A stretch of 64,000 nt of DNA, taken from NCBI RefSeq assembly GCF_015832195.1, contig NC_052018.1, positions 56,481,666-56,545,665 on the forward strand. The letters are read 5' to 3'. How positions within the stretch are numbered: the stretch's first letter is position 1; every line of letters starts with the position of its first letter. The position numbers and the translations under genes are program-made. Positions 14,101 through 26,000 of this stretch are shown piece by piece. The stretch is from Motacilla alba alba (taxonomy: Eukaryota; Chordata; Aves; Passeriformes; Motacillidae). The notes below the pieces were generated by a model. It saw only the letters and a list, made by a program, of their open reading frames with translations, ran no database searches and was not told the origin of the DNA.

Positions 14101-15668
14101 ACAAATCCAATCATTTGTGTTCCCACAAAGCAACATGAAGAAAAGAGAATCCAGAAGCTTGTTCATGAGCACACATGTCCTGTAAATCCCTTGCTGCTAG
14201 CTCCTTTCCTGAGCAGCGCTGCCATGATGGGGAGGAAGAGCCATGTATCCACCAAATTTCTTGAGCCTATTACATGAATCAAGAGATTTCCTCTTCCCAG
14301 CATGTGAGGTGGTCCTTATCAAGGGAAGGAAATCTTCAAATCAATGAAGGCTTTATTTTGAAGAAATAGGAACTTGTTTCTGTACACCCCAGGAGATAAT
14401 TTGCATCAGCACAAAACAAGTGAAAAATGCCACCAGAGTTGATAGTATCACAACTTTGAAAGAATGCAGGAGGTGAAAAATGCCCCACCACGATCAGCCA
14501 ATCCCTGTATGCTGATCACTTTTGTCTTGACCAGCTTTGGGGGAAGTTCTTCTTCACTCTGATAGTGGCTTCCAAGATATCATTTCTCTGCCACTGACCC
14601 ACAGTCCAGATTTACTAGTGACAGCAATCCAGGGTCATGGGCCAGCATTTGGTACAAACCGTCTGTCACAAAGAAGTCAGTGGCTAATGAATGCCTTTCT
14701 TCAAGGGAGCAGATTTCAAAATCCAGGTGTTTCTGCTCAAGGCTCACCTCTGCCCAGCTCTGAGCTCTCCCTCAGTCTAAGAAGGCCCAGAACAATGGAA
14801 CAAAAGAACCAGAGAAAATGGAATGTAGAGAATGAGGAGAGAGGAATTTTTCATCCTGACCCCCTGAAGCTCCTAACAGCATCACTGTGCAATGCAAGGC
14901 AACACTGATGTGGACAGATTTTTAAAGGTACTTATCAAGAAGCTGAGCAGACCTGATTTTGGACTCCTTTTGTCACACACTCAATCTGAGTCACTCAAAG
15001 GCATTGCAGTACATAGCAGAATTCATGAGAAATTTTTATTTTAGGCAGATGTGACTGAGATAAGCCTCAGGACTAACAAAGTATACTGTTATTAAGGCAC
15101 ATGAACTCTGTGATTTCTGACAACAATCAAAAAGCAAACTACCGTAGTTTCCCAACCAGTGGTCTTTTCCTCCAAAAGAGAAAAGACTGAATCGCACCCC
15201 ATGAGAATCTGTGAAAATTATAGCAATAGGAGGAGCAAAATTAGCATCTTTTGAAAAAAATTTGTACATATTTCCTGGTAGCTTCACACGCTCAGTTGGA
15301 AAAGCTGTAGATGACAAACTTTCTAATGACCTTTCTGCCATAAAAATTACCTAGGGGAGGTCATAATTCATATAGTTGTGCTTCAAAGCAATAATGCTGT
15401 CTGATCTTACTGTCCCAAGCTTCTCTGAATTGCCATTTTATTGTTTTGTTCAGACACTGTAATTTATAAAGGAAGGAAGAAAAGTTACTGACAAACTGTT
15501 GAAGGTGTTGTATAGACAGTGCAACGAGATCCTGGTTACACTGTACCTCTCCCTGGAGAACAAATCAGCTCAGAGTGTCTTCTCGTGGTAGTGACCTGCA
15601 GTAGAGATTGTATCACAGGCTGTTAAAAAGCACTGGGGATGGTTTCTTCTGGTTTTGTTAAATATTAC

Positions 15669-15671
<3 letters not shown>
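11162..15671. other. Unique sequence, no gene seen
   Basis: No repeat family or gene recognised. The 123-codon open frame at 14537-14908 (+) is among the longest in the window but shows no domain, no signal peptide and no compositional contrast with its surroundings. I treat it as chance. Confidence 0.55.

Positions 15672-15705
<34 letters not shown>
15672..15705. repeat. 34-base homopolymer T run
   Basis: Thirty-four uninterrupted T on the + strand, flanked by ATTACAGC and AATTATAC. CR1 elements do not end in long poly(A), so this is not a CR1 tail. It could be a simple expansion or, on the minus strand, the poly(A) tail of a retrocopied RNA whose body would lie to the right. No AATAAA signal or recognisable gene body was seen there. 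Homopolymer length is also prone to sequencing error. Confidence 0.95.
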
Positions 15706-15709
<4 letters not shown>

Positions 15710-16294
15710 ATACACTGTGGCAGTGAGAGCTGCCAGAGGAGCAATTCAGAGAGGGGAGCACCAATTACTGGGTACTTTTAGTTCATGCTGGGTTTAACAA
15801 ACATTAAGTTCAGCACCCCAAAATCAAGAAAGAAGATATACCGTATAGTGAACAGCAGATACCTCATAACCAACCCACTTTTGTGTTAAGCCTATCTCTC
15901 TGGTTTGATTGACTTATGTGGGTCAGAGTCAGTCAGTGCTGAGCAGTGAAAAGGGAATCCAGCAGCAGTCACATGGCTTCTCTCACAGATAGGCTGGCAA
16001 GGCAATAGGTTGACAGTGTTGTACAATCAAGTATAAATGACTCAAGACAAAACTTGCAACTTGAAACTTATAATTGCTTTGGCAATCCATTTCTATGGCA
16101 GCAGCTACTTTCCTACATCTACCTCAGTGACTAGTAATATCAACTATTATTACCAAAAGACACCTCTCCTCGTGACTCAACTACCAGAAACACTACATGT
16201 GCCAAGTGTTTAGAAATGTTACCTACACTGCTGAACAGAGTCCCTATTGACATATGAAAAAATTCAGTATTTCTATGCGTTCAAACATTAAACA
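15706..16294. other. Unique sequence right of the T run
   Basis: No gene recognised. If the T run were a retrocopy tail on the minus strand, this is where the source sequence would be. I see no recognisable coding match. Confidence 0.5.
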
Positions 16295-16336
16295 TTTGTA
16301 TTTGTATTTGTATTTGTATTTGAATTTGTATTTGAA
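16295..16336 (+). repeat. Hexamer array (TTTGTA)7 with two TTTGAA variants
   Basis: Seven consecutive 6-base units. Units five and seven are TTTGAA and the others are TTTGTA. It ends about 95 bases before the CR1 fragment that starts near 16431. Confidence 0.93.
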
Positions 16337-16430
16337 GGTCAAAGAAAGAACAATCATCTGAGATTTACTCGAATGAGCCTAGCTCAGCAGTTTCCATGGC
16401 AGAGGAAGAATAACCATAGTAATGCAAGGA

Positions 16431-16781
16431 AGAAAAGGAGGCTCAAAGGGAAACATTATCACACTCTACAGCTACATAAAAGGAGGTAGGTGGTGAGGAT
16501 TGGTCTCTTTTCCCAAGTAACACAGGAAAGGAGAAGAGTAAACAGCTTCAGGTTGTTCCAGGAGTGGTTTCTATTGGATATCAAGAAGAAATTCTTCTCC
16601 AGAAGAGCTGTCAAGCATTGAAACAGGCTGCCCAGACAAGGATTCACTATCTCTGAAGGTATTTAAGATGTGCACATATGGTTCTGGAGCATGGTTTACA
16701 GGTGGGTTTGGCAGTGCTGGGTTAACAGTGGCACTCAATGACCCTAAAGCCTTTCCCAACCTAAACGGTTCTGTGATTCTA
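16431..16781 (+). mobile_element. CR1 LINE, 5'-truncated 3' end (about 350 bp)
   Basis: This matches the end of avian CR1 elements in order. It starts with a stretch corresponding to the last codons of ORF2 (tcaaagggaaacattatcac-like, then ctacataaaaggaggtaggt and tctcttttcccaagtaac). This is followed by the 3' segment with 'aacaggctgcccagacaagg', and finally by the terminal 'cctttcccaacctaaacggt' and 'gattctatg'. CR1 copies are normally cut at the 5' end and keep the 3' end, as here. The ORF is broken and the copy cannot move. The length is typical for short avian CR1 copies. The subfamily was not determined. The remains of the usual 8-bp 3' repeat are reduced to a single unit. Confidence 0.88.
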
Positions 16782-17734
16782 TGCTGGGTCAGAGAAAGTG
16801 TCTGCACTGGTGTCTGCAGTGTGAGCAGGAATTATACAGCAAGGACACCATTGAAGAATCGGTCATGAACACTGAGCATTCCTACCTGAGTGAAGCACTG
16901 AGGACGTGAAGAAGGCAAATAGAATCATACCAGTGTCATCCTTCTTGAGACAGGACCTGTGTTCACATCACATCTGCCAATTCACCTGGTGTAGTTTCTT
17001 GTATGGTGCAGTACGGATGCCCTAAGAGCTGCTGCCAAAAGGTGCTGCTTTAGAACACATATATGATAAAGGGGGGGAAGGGTCTCCAGAATCCTCTCCC
17101 TTTTCAGGCAGATGATGCAACCAATAAAAAATACATCACATGGTCAGTTATCCCTCCCAGCACTCATATGATTTATTTCCCAAGAAAAAACACTAGTTTG
17201 TTTCTGCTACTGAAAGGTTCCAGAAATCTGGTGGGGACAAGCTCTGATGACTAATTTATCCGCTGCCTTATTCACAGCCCTCATCAGGTTTCTTAGTTTG
17301 GGAATGGGAACAGTTTAAGAAATCTTATCTATAGAAAAGCTTTTACAGGAAATGTTCTGCAAGATTGATGCTCAAAAAAACAGGCAGAATTTGTTTTGAA
17401 TGAGAACAATTTTTAAACAATATTTAAAAAATTGAAATATTTATTCCAATTTCCTTCAAATGAAAGTAAAAAAAGTGCATTCAGTTTTAAACTGAAGCAT
17501 TCTGTGTTGAATCAAACCACAAAAAGTTGATTAATTTTTTCCATTTTGCTTTGGTTTTAATCACAGATTATTATTATTTTTTTAATCAGCACAATTTTAT
17601 CCCAGGGAATTTAGACTAAATAACATTAAATCAGTTTTAATTAAAAGCTTTAGCTATTTCCCTGCAGGTTCGTTTCAGAATCAGAAAGAGGCATGGAAGT
17701 CACTGGCACTATTCAGCAAATAAATTTTTTACTA
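16782..17734. other. Unique spacer between two facing CR1 3' ends
   Basis: No gene or repeat family recognised. This roughly 950-base stretch separates a + strand CR1 and a - strand CR1 whose 3' ends point at each other. It contains an A/T-rich patch near 17395-17600. Confidence 0.5.
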
Positions 17735-17930
17735 AAAGCGTGGAAAAAATTGGGTTGGAGGGAATCTCTAGAGGTCATCCAGTCCAATCTCACTCACAGC
17801 AGGAATGAGTCACTGAAGGCCTCCTCAAGCTATGTTTTCAAAATCTCCAAGGATGAAGAGTCTCTAGCCTTTCTGGCATTAAGTTGCCTGTGTCAGATAT
17901 GTCTGCTCCATGAAGTAGTTTTTGTGGTGG
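17735..17930 (-). mobile_element. CR1 LINE, old 3'-end fragment
   Basis: On the minus strand this reads as a CR1 3' segment. On the + strand the hallmarks are 'gggttggagggaatctctag', 'gaggtcatccagtccaatct' and 'atctccaaggatgaagagtc', then a decayed counterpart of the 'gggcaacctgttccag' block near 17880-17900. The terminal octamer repeat is missing or decayed. Divergence is clearly higher than in the 16431-16781 copy, which suggests an older insertion or a different subfamily. The inner (right) boundary is uncertain by about 30 bases. Confidence 0.72.
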
Positions 17931-20900
17931 TCTCTCACTGTGGGATGCGACCTGCACAGTTACCAGAAGTAAAGTTATAATGGCTGCAAGGAGAACAAAC
18001 TTCATCTGTTTATTCCTCTGGATTAGAAGTAAACACGGACAGCTTTTAGGGAAGCTTAAACCTTCAGTGAGTTTTTCCTGAGCTGCAAACTTTCACAAAC
18101 TCTTCTTTAGGAAAGCAGAAATTAATGTCCTCATAAACAGCAACAGTTCATTAGCTTACCAAATCCTCATTCAACTTACTCTTAGCATTATAATAAAAGA
18201 ATACTAATAGCTTTTATCTAGCACCTCCCTGAAGTAAGATCTGAATCACACTCTGGAGGGATCGATCTCCATTCGCTGTGTGTGGAAGGAGCTGCCAGTC
18301 AGTGACGGGGCAACCTTGATTATTTGCCCAGATATGGTTAGGTGGAATCAAGGTCAACATGTATGTCTTTCAGGAAACATATGCCCTGTACTTTCATCCA
18401 GCAGGTAAACAGAAACTGACAGTTTGCCATTGTTTTCCTTCTTTTCAGCTGAAAGAACCAAGCAGCTGTAACTACAACACCATAACAGGAAAATACAAGA
18501 CCATTTAAATCTTTGCTCTTGTTGCGCATTTCCCGTTCATTTTTGGTGCACTCATTTCCACGCAGTTACCAAAAATTTCTCAAAGCTTCCAACAGTACTG
18601 TCTAACAATTTTAAAAGCAAGTTACATCCAGGTTTGTCAGATGCCAATAAAGACTCAACTGTTTTTCATAAATCTCTAAAAATAAAGCCCACGACTCCCT
18701 ACATACTGATAATGCACAATGGTCCCATGATAAGCAGCAACATACCAAAATTCCGATTTTTTTCTTCTGTAATCTGTTTGCAAACTCCTATTCACCTGGG
18801 ATCTTCAGATTCAAACCTTCAACGTGTTTGACACACTGATAGTAATATCCTGTAGATGCAGGAGTCCTTGACAATTTTCTTCCCTTGATGCCTCTAGATC
18901 CTTCATCTGGCTTCCTTCATTGCATATTTCTTTCTGCTCACCTTCGTGGTCCTCCCCACATCCCCTGCTTTCATCTGTTATGCCCCCTTTTTCCCAGCCA
19001 TATATCCCAACAGACTATTTTCCATTTCCCAGTAATTTTGCCCTGTGTTTTTTTATTCTCTGTCCATAATTGCTGCTAACATTCTTTCCTGATGGGCACA
19101 CTATCATTCAGTCTTGAACATGCACTTCTCTGAAGATGTCTATAAACCATAGCTCTTCTCCTGAGAAATGCTGATTGACCAAATGAGTTAGAGAGAACAG
19201 ATGTTCTTGGGGGTGAGACGGGGGTCAGCAGACCACAGAGCAGAAGCGGCAAGGGTTCAATACTCTCCTTTCCTTGAATACGGTGCATTTGCCAGCAGGT
19301 TTCTAAGATAATTTCGTAACTATCTGTAAAATGCCTCATTAATAATAGTAATAATAACCACAGTAATCAGTTCTGTCCAGTTGATCACAATTATCAGTCT
19401 TAAAATTTTCAGGGAGGTTTTCCCAGATTTGAAAACTGGCAGCAGTGCACAGGGCAACAAAACCTCAATGCTTTACCACTCCTTGCTTCCTGTTTCTAGA
19501 ACAGTCATCCTGCAGAGCATCTCCTTTTAACACCCTCATGCAAGAAGGGTCAGTGTCTTTTGTACAGTTTTAATTGGCTGGAAAGTATTTTCCCATTCTC
19601 AAGTCTCTGAATTAGAGCTTTGCCAAACAAAGTAGTCCCAGCAGGGTCCCATTGGTTATTTCTGCATGGCTTTATTTAAAGGGCTCATTCACTTGAAAAT
19701 GAATTATAACATGTGATAGTAATTAGCTGCGGAAGTCTCATCAAATTCTAAATAAATTCCTTGTGATCAAGATCATATTAGGTAAATAAATACAAAAAAA
19801 TTGATAAACAAAGGCTTCTGCAGGAGTTCATTGTATGAAGAAAAGTTAATGAAAGTACTGTGTCCTCAAGAACTTCCCCAAAGAATGGAAAAACAGCAGG
19901 GACAAAAAGGCAGCAATAACAGCAGGATTAACATGCTCTTAAAAGGAAATAGAAATTAAAATAAGAGAGGATTGACGAGCTGGCCAAAGGATGTGGATGG
20001 CAGAAAGCTGACTCACTCAAAGACTCCTAGGCCTGGAGGTTACATGATCACTCCTCAGCCTTCTTTAAATGCACTGAGATGAAGTAGGCTGGATTATTTA
20101 GTGCAGAAAATACAGCCCTACTAATCTCAGGCTACCTCGCTAGGGTAGTTCTGTTTTACCTCAGATGAGAACCTGTCCTGCTCATTAGACTCATTCTTGA
20201 TACCAGCAGGTGTTTTGTTGGCTTTACACCAGACATTACAGAACATCTCTTGCCCATTTAATCCAGATTTTGAAATAAAATAATCCAAATACATTTGTTT
20301 TTTTTTTTTAAATATTCTTTACACTCCATGCAGGAAGCTGTGGGGGGTGGGGAAAAGGGGAAGGGCAGGGGCAGGCCTTTTGCAAAAGAAAGAAAACCAT
20401 TTTGAATTGCAAAATTCACAAAAGAATGAAAACAAATGAATTTTCTATATTTTGTTAAAAAGAAAATAAAGTATGAAATTTAGAGGAGCGAATTTTCTCA
20501 GTGAAAATCAAAATCCACTGGACTATGATACAGTCTCAAGTTATCCCTTAGGTGATTCATAAATCTTCTGTTAATTTGAGGAAAGATACTCTCTAGGGAG
20601 ATAATACTCTTAATGGAATTGGCAAAACAAGTGGAACATATCTTTCCAGTCAGATTCACACTCTTCCTTACTCAGGAGGAATGAAGACACAACTGAGAGC
20701 TCAAGGCAAGGAGTTTTCTTGAGGTTTCTTAAGAACTGGAAGCTGGAATAATCATCTTAATCATCAAAAGATGAGTATTTCATTGGACCAGACATGTCCT
20801 GGATTTTAGAATCAGAGCATGCAATGCTACCTATAAGCCATATTTATTGGAGACAGCTTTGTCATTTGGAAGAATATAAATAGAACCTTCCCAAAGCAGA

Positions 20901-21442
20901 AGAATTTTCTGTCCAAAAATCTCTTTTCTAATTTGAATGAGGAAAAAACAAATATGTTTAAATGCAAACAACTGAGGAGCAGCAGATAAATGAAAGGCCT
21001 TTCAATGAAATATTTCTCCTCTTATTGCACAAAGGTTTCATGCTGTTCATCCAATAATGAATGACCACACTTCCAATCTAAGGATATTTTCTTTGAAGAG
21101 AGTGCTATTCAGAAGACTTCAGCTCCATCTCTGAAGCAAGGTACCTAGCTCTGTGTCAAATAAAATAGTGCCAAATTTGTTGCTGTGATGATGGCACAGT
21201 CCTAAAACAAAGACCACACACGAGACAAAGCAGCTTGGTATCCTGAATTGTACTTTCCCAAATCACCTATCTCTGGGCATCAGGGAGGAGAAACATTGAA
21301 ACTTTTAGCAGGGAAGAAGAACATTTCTCTAAAATGCAGATGTGAAGAGCTCAGTCCATGTTAGGGTTGGATAAATTCAGCAGCTGGAATGGACTGTGCT
21401 CTTTTCTGCATCTGTGATCTTCACCAGGTGAATCAATATGAA
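17931..21442. other. Unique sequence, possible conserved non-coding block
   Basis: No gene recognised. The segment near 19655-19790 is AT-rich and contains TTTATTTAAA, GAATTATAAC, TAATTAG (19720-19726) and GATCAAGATCAT. This looks like a homeodomain-site-rich non-coding element, but conservation cannot be judged from one sequence. A T-run lies near 20300-20311 and a short G/A-rich patch near 20341-20370. Confidence 0.45.
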
Positions 21443-21482
21443 AAATATGACCAAATATGACCAAATATGACCAAATATGACC
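21443..21482 (+). repeat. 10-bp minisatellite (AAATATGACC)4
   Basis: Four exact tandem copies of AAATATGACC. The copies are identical, so the expansion is probably recent. Confidence 0.96.
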
Positions 21483-22824
21483 AGCAGCCAGCTGACTGGA
21501 TTTGCTAATAAATCATTCAGTGCATTTATGAAGGTCTTTGTGATGATCTTCAGGATTCAAGAATAAAATTCAAATTTCCTTGAATTACATCTTCAAACCA
21601 AACTGACAAAATAATTTTTTACAACCTTCTTTCAAAGCATAACCATGGGTTTTCAGCATGATATAAACATTTCCTCTTACTGAAATATGATATTCAAAGC
21701 TACAAAGCACTTTCAAACAATATTATGTTTAAACCCCAAATCTCAGAGCAGCAAGGACATACTCAGAGTTAATATAGCCAAAGCATTCTTGACACCACTT
21801 CATTTTTCCCAGTTGGTGTGCACACTGTCTGCATGCCAATAGCTCTTACACAGCAAAGTGTGCCTGGAATAAGTCTGTAGGCCAGCTCTCAGAGCTGCTG
21901 GAATGAGCAGGCAGGAAGGTTTTGCTGCTAGGTCACTAATTAAACACTAGCCTCGAGATAATAATGACTAATCTCTTTTAGCTGGTGTTTAACATCATGT
22001 ACAGAGGAAGGCAGTGGTTTCAGCCCTGTTTCCGGCAGCCAGAAGTGACAACACAGAATGCACTAGCACACCAGGAAATTTGTTAGTTAGTTTGTTTACT
22101 TGTTTGTTGCATTGAAAGTCTCCAAAGGCAGAAGGATATAAAGGACATGGAAAAGAAACTCGTCAGGCACAACTGTGACATTTGCCAATGATGCAAGATG
22201 TTAAAATAATGGCATGGGTGAGCTTTAAGACTGTCCACAGGCCTAATTAGTTGTCCCACTGACTACCATGTCAGGGCAAGAAACTGTGTTCTAGTTTTCT
22301 TATACCAGAGCCCAAGAAAATAAGGCTTTTCTTCTACTGACATGTAAAGAGGGTCAGAACCTAGGTTCCCTCTCTCCCATTCCATTGTCCTGCAGCAAGA
22401 CATGCTACCTGCTGTTCTTCAGGGATGTCCTCTCTCATCTCCTGTCTAAAATCCACCTTCTACACCTCCAGCTCAGCCCCATTCCTTCTTCTTTAGGAAA
22501 TCAAAGGCTTTGCCTTGATTTGGAGAAGCCCTGAGCTGGAGGTAGGAGACCTGACATGCTCCTGTTCCAATCAAATGGAGAGCTCACCCACCCCATGCTG
22601 TGAGTCTGTGTCCCCATCCACCCACCCCAAGTTGGCTGTCATGCACCACTGCCTGATGTCTGGCTGTGGGACCTCTTCCACCAGTCCCTCTACAAAGTTT
22701 TCACTCTAAGAGTTCATAAAGTAATTATTCTATTATAAGAGCTTTGCACTGCCAAGTGCAACATTAAATCCCACAACTACAATGATAAGGTACAATGGCA
22801 AAGGAAACTTCTGATCATTACAGT
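21483..22824. other. Unique sequence containing a nested hairpin
   Basis: No gene recognised. It holds the hairpin at 21940-21992, listed separately. A TTTG/TTAG-rich patch lies near 22081-22110. The 64-codon frame at 22515-22709 has no recognisable family. Confidence 0.5.
21940..21992. repeat. Nested inverted repeat, 53-nt hairpin
   Basis: The outer arms are TTAAACACTAGC (21940-21951) and GCTGGTGTTTAA (21981-21992). All 12 positions pair if one T.G (G-U in RNA) wobble is allowed. Inside the 29-base spacer there is a second pair, GAGAT (21955-21959) and ATCTC (21971-21975). The two nested stems fold into one stem-loop. Whether it is transcribed is unknown. Confidence 0.8.
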
Positions 22825-22910
22825 ATCTCTAAATGCAATTTGAAATACCTTTGGCATTTCTAAATGTATCTCTAAATTCAATTTGAAATCTCTTTGGCAT
22901 TTCTTCAGGT
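22825..22910. repeat. 43-bp imperfect tandem duplication (2 copies)
   Basis: The first copy is 22825-22867 and the second 22868-22910. By eye they differ at 6 of 43 positions. Shared blocks include ATCTCTAAAT, CAATTTGAAAT and CTTTGGCATTTCT. It directly precedes a T/G-rich stretch and the CTTTT array. Confidence 0.92.
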
Positions 22911-22945
22911 ATTCTGTTTTGTTTTGTGTGGGGTTTTTTGGGGCT

Positions 22946-23007
22946 CTTTTCTTTTCTTTTCTTTTCTTTTCTTTTCTTTTCTTTTCTTTTCTTTTCTTTT
23001 CTTTTCT
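22946..23007 (+). repeat. (CTTTT)12 pentanucleotide microsatellite
   Basis: Twelve perfect CTTTT units plus CT, 62 bases of uninterrupted pyrimidine. It is AAAAG on the minus strand, and so a second purine/pyrimidine pentamer array of different composition from the one at 2694. Confidence 0.98.
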
Positions 23008-26000
23008 AATAAAAATTAAATTGCTAGAAAATTTGCTTCTGAAGATTTGACCTTGGAAAGAAATTCAAACCCTTACATGCCTAGATTGTGCAGTGGAACC
23101 AGTTACTTCCTCTTGCTAGCTCCAGCATTTCTCAGAGAACTGCAGTTGAAGATAAAGGCAGCTGGTGACAAGGAGCAGTCAGACAAAAAGTCAGACACTT
23201 AGGATACTTTCTGTCTAGAGGATTTCAGCTTTTTTCCTACATTCCTTTGATGAAATTATGGACATGTCAAACTTCCAAAGCAGACTGGACTTTCCTCTGG
23301 ACCTCTTAAGAGATAAAGGCACTCAAGACCTGGTTAGGAAATGACCTTTAAAAACCCACAAGCTGTACCCTGCAAAAACTTACCTGCTCCAAAACCCCTG
23401 CTGACGTAAAAGAAGAGAAAGAACATGAGTTGTTTTTCAATATCAACCCTGTTAAATGACATCTTACAAGCACTTCATAAAAGAAATCCACTCGACTATA
23501 CAACAGCTGAAGGAATTTACTTTGCAGGCACGCATTAAGGCACACTGAAAGCTGTGCTCAACATTCCTCCACAGTCACATGGAAGCTGGCTGCTCCTGTG
23601 CTCACACACGTGAGGCAGGAGCACTTGGCTGCAGCCTGTGGAGCGCTCACCCGCGACACGTGAGGGTGGCTCTCCCCTAACACCAGACTCCCTCCTGGCT
23701 TTTCCTTCCTCCTGCAAATGTCAATCCTACAGTTATCCACTTCTTAAAATATTTTCATCTATTTATCACTGCTATGTTGAACTATATAATGAATTCTAAA
23801 CCCGTCTCAGCATATACATGAAGGGGTCTTTTTTGAACGAAAACCTCAGAGGAGACAGGGAGTCTGGAACAGCCATCTTAGTGCTGAGGGAGCCTTGCAG
23901 CACAAATCCTCACAGGCTGCTTCATTAATTAATAATCTGTAAGCCTTTAATTGGTACCACTGGAAATGTTCAGAACATAGTGAGTCTGAGAAATGAGGCA
24001 GCAGGGGTAGAGCTCATTCAGGAATGCACAGGAAAACCGTGAACGATCCTGTAACTTGTAGCCTGACACTGGAACAGCACAGCTCTGCCTTCCACATAAC
24101 ATCCAGGGTGTTTCTGTGGGGCGCCTACATCTCATGCTCACTTCAAAAGCTGCTGTTGGTATTCTTGGGGCTGTGGAGCAAGAAGAAAGGCTCACCTTTG
24201 GGTCCTGCCCAGAGGTCCCAGAGGGCAATGGAAAAGTTCCTGCTGACTTTGAACACAACCTTTCCTTAGCACTCAAGATGGGGGATGGGCTTTCAGTGTA
24301 AGGGCTTGAGGGTCTGCTCCAGCAAAGGGTTTTGGTGTCAGTAAAATCTTACCCAGCTGAAGGTCATGGCAGTGCCCTTAAAAGTTCTTTTATTACCTAA
24401 GGGTAAGAATTAGACTTGCTGAGGACTGTTTCTAAAGCATCAGGGCAGAAGGCTGTGCCCCATTGGCTGTGCCCCTTGTCCCACAAGGACATCACTTCCC
24501 ATATTTCCTCTTGCTAAATATTTGCATGACATAAAAGGAAGGGCATACCTTCTTTTCTGAAAAATATAGGTGACCAATACAAATTAGGGCTGCTGTGAGC
24601 AGGATTGGAAAGCATCTTGGTGAACTTACGTCTTCAAGTGTATAAAATGTTCATTGGTTCAAAATCCTTCATTAAAGTACTGCTTTGCTTCCCATACAAA
24701 AGGAACCATGTCCCTGCATTGAGGCAACTCCCAAAGGACAGAGTGTAGGAGTGTGAGCATAGCTGCACCTTCCCAGCTGGACTGAAGGTGTGCCAGCGCT
24801 GTAGAGGCAGCTCACAGCTCAGAGCTGCCACCAGGCCAACATGAGGCTGTCACGGTGCCCACTGCAAGACCAGAAAGACCCATGACACGGGACACAAAGG
24901 TGTGAGAAGTGGAAGGGAAGATGCCTGCTGCACGAAATCTCTTCTCAGCTCCTTGCCTCAGAACAAGTCCCACTGCACACAACAGGGACAGGACTCCCTC
25001 CCCCTGCCACATCTCCAGGAGGGACCCAAGATGATTCAGAGCTTTGCCCTGTTGAAATCTGTTGAATCCAAAGCCTTTTAAAAAATACACTGTAGTTTCA
25101 GAGAGAAGACATGTTTTGGTTAAAGTGCTTTGCCAGAAGATTTCCAACTCCAATTACAAAAAGTGCTTTCAAAACTCAACAGTCCCCAGTGTCTTGAGTT
25201 GTTCTACTAATCTATTACATGGCCTCTCCTTCAAACTTCAGCTGGGCCATAGCATTACTAACACTCTTCTTCTGCTGAACCCTGTAATTTGAAATCTTCT
25301 CTGCAATTTCCTACTTTCCTGCGACTGGTATGAAACAAAATTTAAACTTTGTGCCCATATTATTCAGGTTGTTGCTGACTAAAAGTCTCCCTGTGCTGTC
25401 TGACCTACTGACTTTGGCTTTCGACTACCCACTCACCATCTCAGCCAGGTCTTTATGGACAGCTAAGGGAGTGATTCAGCTTCTGGGTGATGTGAAATGG
25501 TTTCTATTTCACTTTGCACCACACGCCACCTGAGAGGGGAACTTGAGCCCCACTCCCTGCTCTGTGAGCAGAGCATAATGCATGGAGCAGGCTCTGGACA
25601 GGAAGGGTGTGGGGGTCTCCAGGTAGGCCAAGTGTGGGGCTGCTGATCCTGTCTGTCAGAGTGCTCAAGGCACACGTGGTGGGCATGCACTTCCAGGTAA
25701 GTTATCCTGCATAAATTAGGTTGCCATACCCGAACCTCCATCTCTGTTCATGGCCTCATTTTTCGGCAAGGCCTTTTGGAATGTTGGCATTTCCCTGCCT
25801 CAAGTGTGAGTCATGGCAATATTGAGGTGAGCACAGAATGCCTGGCTTCCCAGATCAGGGCTCCTGACCCCACATTCGTGGGCTCAGATACTCACTCAGG
25901 GAGGGATCTGTGCTCTTCTAAAGAAAGATGATCAAATTTGAGGTTGAGTTGAAGGGCAGGATTGCTTATCTCTTCAGCTGAGTTCCAGCTAATTCCCACC

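Noticed and set aside
14537..14908. 123-codon frame
   Set aside because: No family resemblance, no signal peptide and no compositional difference from its surroundings.
23560..23720. CpG island or promoter
   Set aside because: Only a handful of CpG in a mildly G+C-rich stretch, too short and too sparse.
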